This document shows positions 6,752 through 7,304 of a DNA stretch of 7,304 nucleotides, piece after piece. A program made the translations under genes and the position numbers. The notes beneath the pieces are model-generated. The model made no database searches and had not been told where the DNA came from. It saw only the letters and a list, made by a program, of their open reading frames with translations. Within the stretch, counting starts at the first letter, position 1; each line of letters begins with the position of its first letter. The stretch spans positions 1 through 7,304 of the forward strand of contig CALXKG010000242.1 in assembly GCA_944388825.1 (NCBI GenBank). Direction: 5' to 3'. Source of the stretch: an uncultured Clostridia bacterium. Lineage in GTDB: Bacteria > Bacillota > Clostridia > Oscillospirales > Ruminococcaceae.

Positions 6752-6826
6752 ATAATGGTCAGGGCGCAAAATTCGGCGCTGGCGTGGAAATTACGAAGAA
6801 ACGTGCGAAGATCAGAAGTTTAGGGT

Positions 6827-6848
6827 CAAGCCCTTTTTAAAGGGCTTG
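6827..6848. repeat. internal palindrome of the element
   Basis: A 22-nt near-perfect palindrome with arms CAAGCCCTT and AAGGGCTTG around a T/A-rich centre. It lies near the middle of the element and would form a strong hairpin in either strand's RNA or in extruded DNA. Confidence 0.8.
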
Positions 6849-6859
6849 CGGGAGTGGAG

Positions 6860-6872
6860 AGGGCAGAGCCCT
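6860..6872. repeat. second internal hairpin of the element
   Basis: AGGGC-AGA-GCCCT, a 5-bp perfect stem. Flanking GGGA and TCCC could extend it with mismatches. Confidence 0.65.
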
Positions 6873-6968
6873 TTCCCAGGCGCTCCGTTTCCGTACTTCT
6901 GAAGTTGACCACGGCTTTGCCGCTTGAAACAAAGTGTGCGCAGCACCCAAAAAATGATCTGAAATGGA

Positions 6969-6985
6969 TTTTTCGACAAGCTGAG
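6969..6985 (-). repeat. right terminal inverted repeat
   Basis: 17 bp, TTTTTCGACAAGCTGAG on the plus strand, exact reverse complement of the left repeat at 6735-6751. Confidence 0.85.
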
Positions 6986-7007
6986 TCGCTGCCCTTAAGG
7001 CAGCGAC
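6985..7007 (+). terminator. hairpin upstream of rsmA, possible terminator or leader structure
   Basis: GTCGCTGCC (6985-6993), loop CTTAA, GGCAGCGAC (6999-7007): a perfect 9-bp GC-rich stem. AAGCTG/CAGCTT (6979-6984 and 7016-7021) can add an outer stem, followed by TTTT. The bases directly after the main stem are ATTGTTT, only moderately T-rich. It may end transcription from yqfC and the YlbJ-like gene before rsmA, or be part of the rsmA leader. Confidence 0.4.
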
Positions 7008-7096
7008 ATTGTTTCCAGCTTTTTCATAATTGCAGCGCTGATGTCGGTTTGTACGTTTTGGCAGCGTTTTTCCCGCGGGCAAGGACGTCTGAGACG

Positions 7097-7102
7097 AGGA
7101 GG
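7097..7102 (+). promoter_or_regulatory. Shine-Dalgarno deciding the TTG start of rsmA
   Basis: AGGAGG, 5 nt before TTG 7108. The N-terminus begun here (MENLSNISVIKE) matches RsmA proteins from related bacteria. Confidence 0.75.
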
Positions 7103-7107
7103 TAAAA

Positions 7108-7304
7108 TTGGAAAACTTATCAAACATTTCGGTCATCAAAGAGATCTGCCAGAAGTTCGGGTTTTCGTTTTCCCGTTCTCTCGGGCAGAATTTCCTCATC
7201 AACCCCACCGTCTGCCCGCGGATCGCCGAAGAAGGCGGCGCGGGCCCGGGGGTCGGGGTGCTGGAGGTCGGCGCGGGTTTCGGGGTGCTGACCCACGAGC
7301 TGGC
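7108..7304 (+). CDS. rsmA: 16S rRNA (adenine-N6,N6) dimethyltransferase RsmA, N-terminal 65 residues (partial)
   Basis: RsmA (KsgA) dimethylates two adjacent adenines in helix 45 at the 3' end of 16S rRNA, a late step in small subunit assembly. The visible part has SRSLGQNFLIN at residues 22-32, the conserved RsmA opening, and the SAM-binding motif I EVGAGFGVLT at about 53-62, where the usual EIGPGxG has alanine instead of proline. The gene begins with TTG after AGGAGG and continues past the right edge. The full protein should be about 280 residues. It is likely read from its own promoter in the preceding spacer, although none could be identified. Confidence 0.93.
   Translation, partial: MENLSNISVIKEICQKFGFSFSRSLGQNFLINPTVCPRIAEEGGAGPGVGVLEVGAGFGVLTHEL

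Larger units (their letters stand above)
6735..6985. mobile_element. MITE-like palindromic intergenic element bounded by 17-bp inverted repeats
   Basis: CTCAGCTTGTCGAAAAA (6735-6751) is perfectly repeated in inverse orientation as TTTTTCGACAAGCTGAG (6969-6985), giving an element of 251 bp. Nested inside are TCAGAAGT (6812-6819) against ACTTCTGA (6895-6902), the near-perfect palindrome CAAGCCCTT/AAGGGCTTG (6827-6848) and AGGGC-AGA-GCCCT (6860-6872). It has no coding capacity, which fits a non-autonomous miniature element or a structured repeat. No clear target-site duplication is visible at the two ends, so insertion by transposition is not proven. Confidence 0.6.
6695..7107. other. 413-bp intergenic region between the YlbJ-like gene and rsmA
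   Basis: No gene is supported here; open frames on either strand match nothing and run through palindromes. It holds a left hairpin (6720-6733), the inverted-repeat element (6735-6985), a right hairpin (6985-7007) and the rsmA leader. A CATAAT at 7025-7030 resembles a -10, but no -35 is found at proper spacing, so no rsmA promoter is called. Confidence 0.7.

Noticed and set aside
7025..7053. CATAAT (7025-7030) and TTGTAC (7048-7053) as an rsmA promoter
   Set aside because: The order and spacing are wrong for a -35/-10 pair, and no other hexamer lies at 16-18 bp.
6837..7208. Minus-strand ORF across the repeat element and the rsmA start
   Set aside because: It spans palindromes and the rsmA 5' end, has no Shine-Dalgarno worth noting and no recognisable protein pattern.

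Overview
The window is a GC-rich, gene-dense chromosomal segment. It most likely comes from a spore-forming anaerobic Firmicute of class Clostridia, perhaps an Oscillospiraceae/Ruminococcaceae-type lineage. This is inferred from the gene set (YqfC, YqfD and a YlbJ-like protein next to phoH-ybeY-dgkA-era-recO), the purine-rich Shine-Dalgarno sequences, and promoter motifs that resemble SigE of the sporulating mother cell. No species can be named from the sequence alone.

Layout. Positions 1-5237 are all on the minus strand and read right to left as yqfD, phoH, ybeY, dgkA, era, a small proline-rich ORF and a partial recO that runs off the left edge. Positions 5353-6694 are on the plus strand and hold yqfC and a YlbJ-like membrane protein gene. 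The spacer 6695-7107 contains a palindrome-rich element of about 251 bp bounded by 17-bp inverted repeats. From 7108 to the right edge is the N-terminus of rsmA (ksgA) on the plus strand.

Function. The phoH-ybeY-era group is a ribosome maturation, RNA processing and GTPase cluster. dgkA recycles membrane lipid carriers and recO serves recombinational repair. This group is probably driven by an extended -10 promoter just upstream of phoH. YqfD, YqfC and the YlbJ-like protein belong to the sporulation programme. They flank a 115-bp divergent intergenic region in which two AT-rich islands can each serve as the -35 of one promoter and the -10 of the opposite one, giving a compact bidirectional SigE-like promoter.

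Most notable points. (1) yqfC is divergent from yqfD, whereas in Bacillus and most relatives they are co-directional. (2) The reading frames of recO and phoH have no ATG/GTG/TTG at the conserved N-terminus, and good Shine-Dalgarno sequences point to ATT and CTG starts. (3) A half-sequestered Shine-Dalgarno precedes a small proline-rich ORF that overlaps recO. (4) A MITE-like element lies between the YlbJ-like gene and rsmA. (5) pgpH/yqfF and cdd, usual members of this cluster, are absent. I see no CRISPR, phage, toxin or defence system here. The region is mainly conserved core genome with an unusual arrangement.
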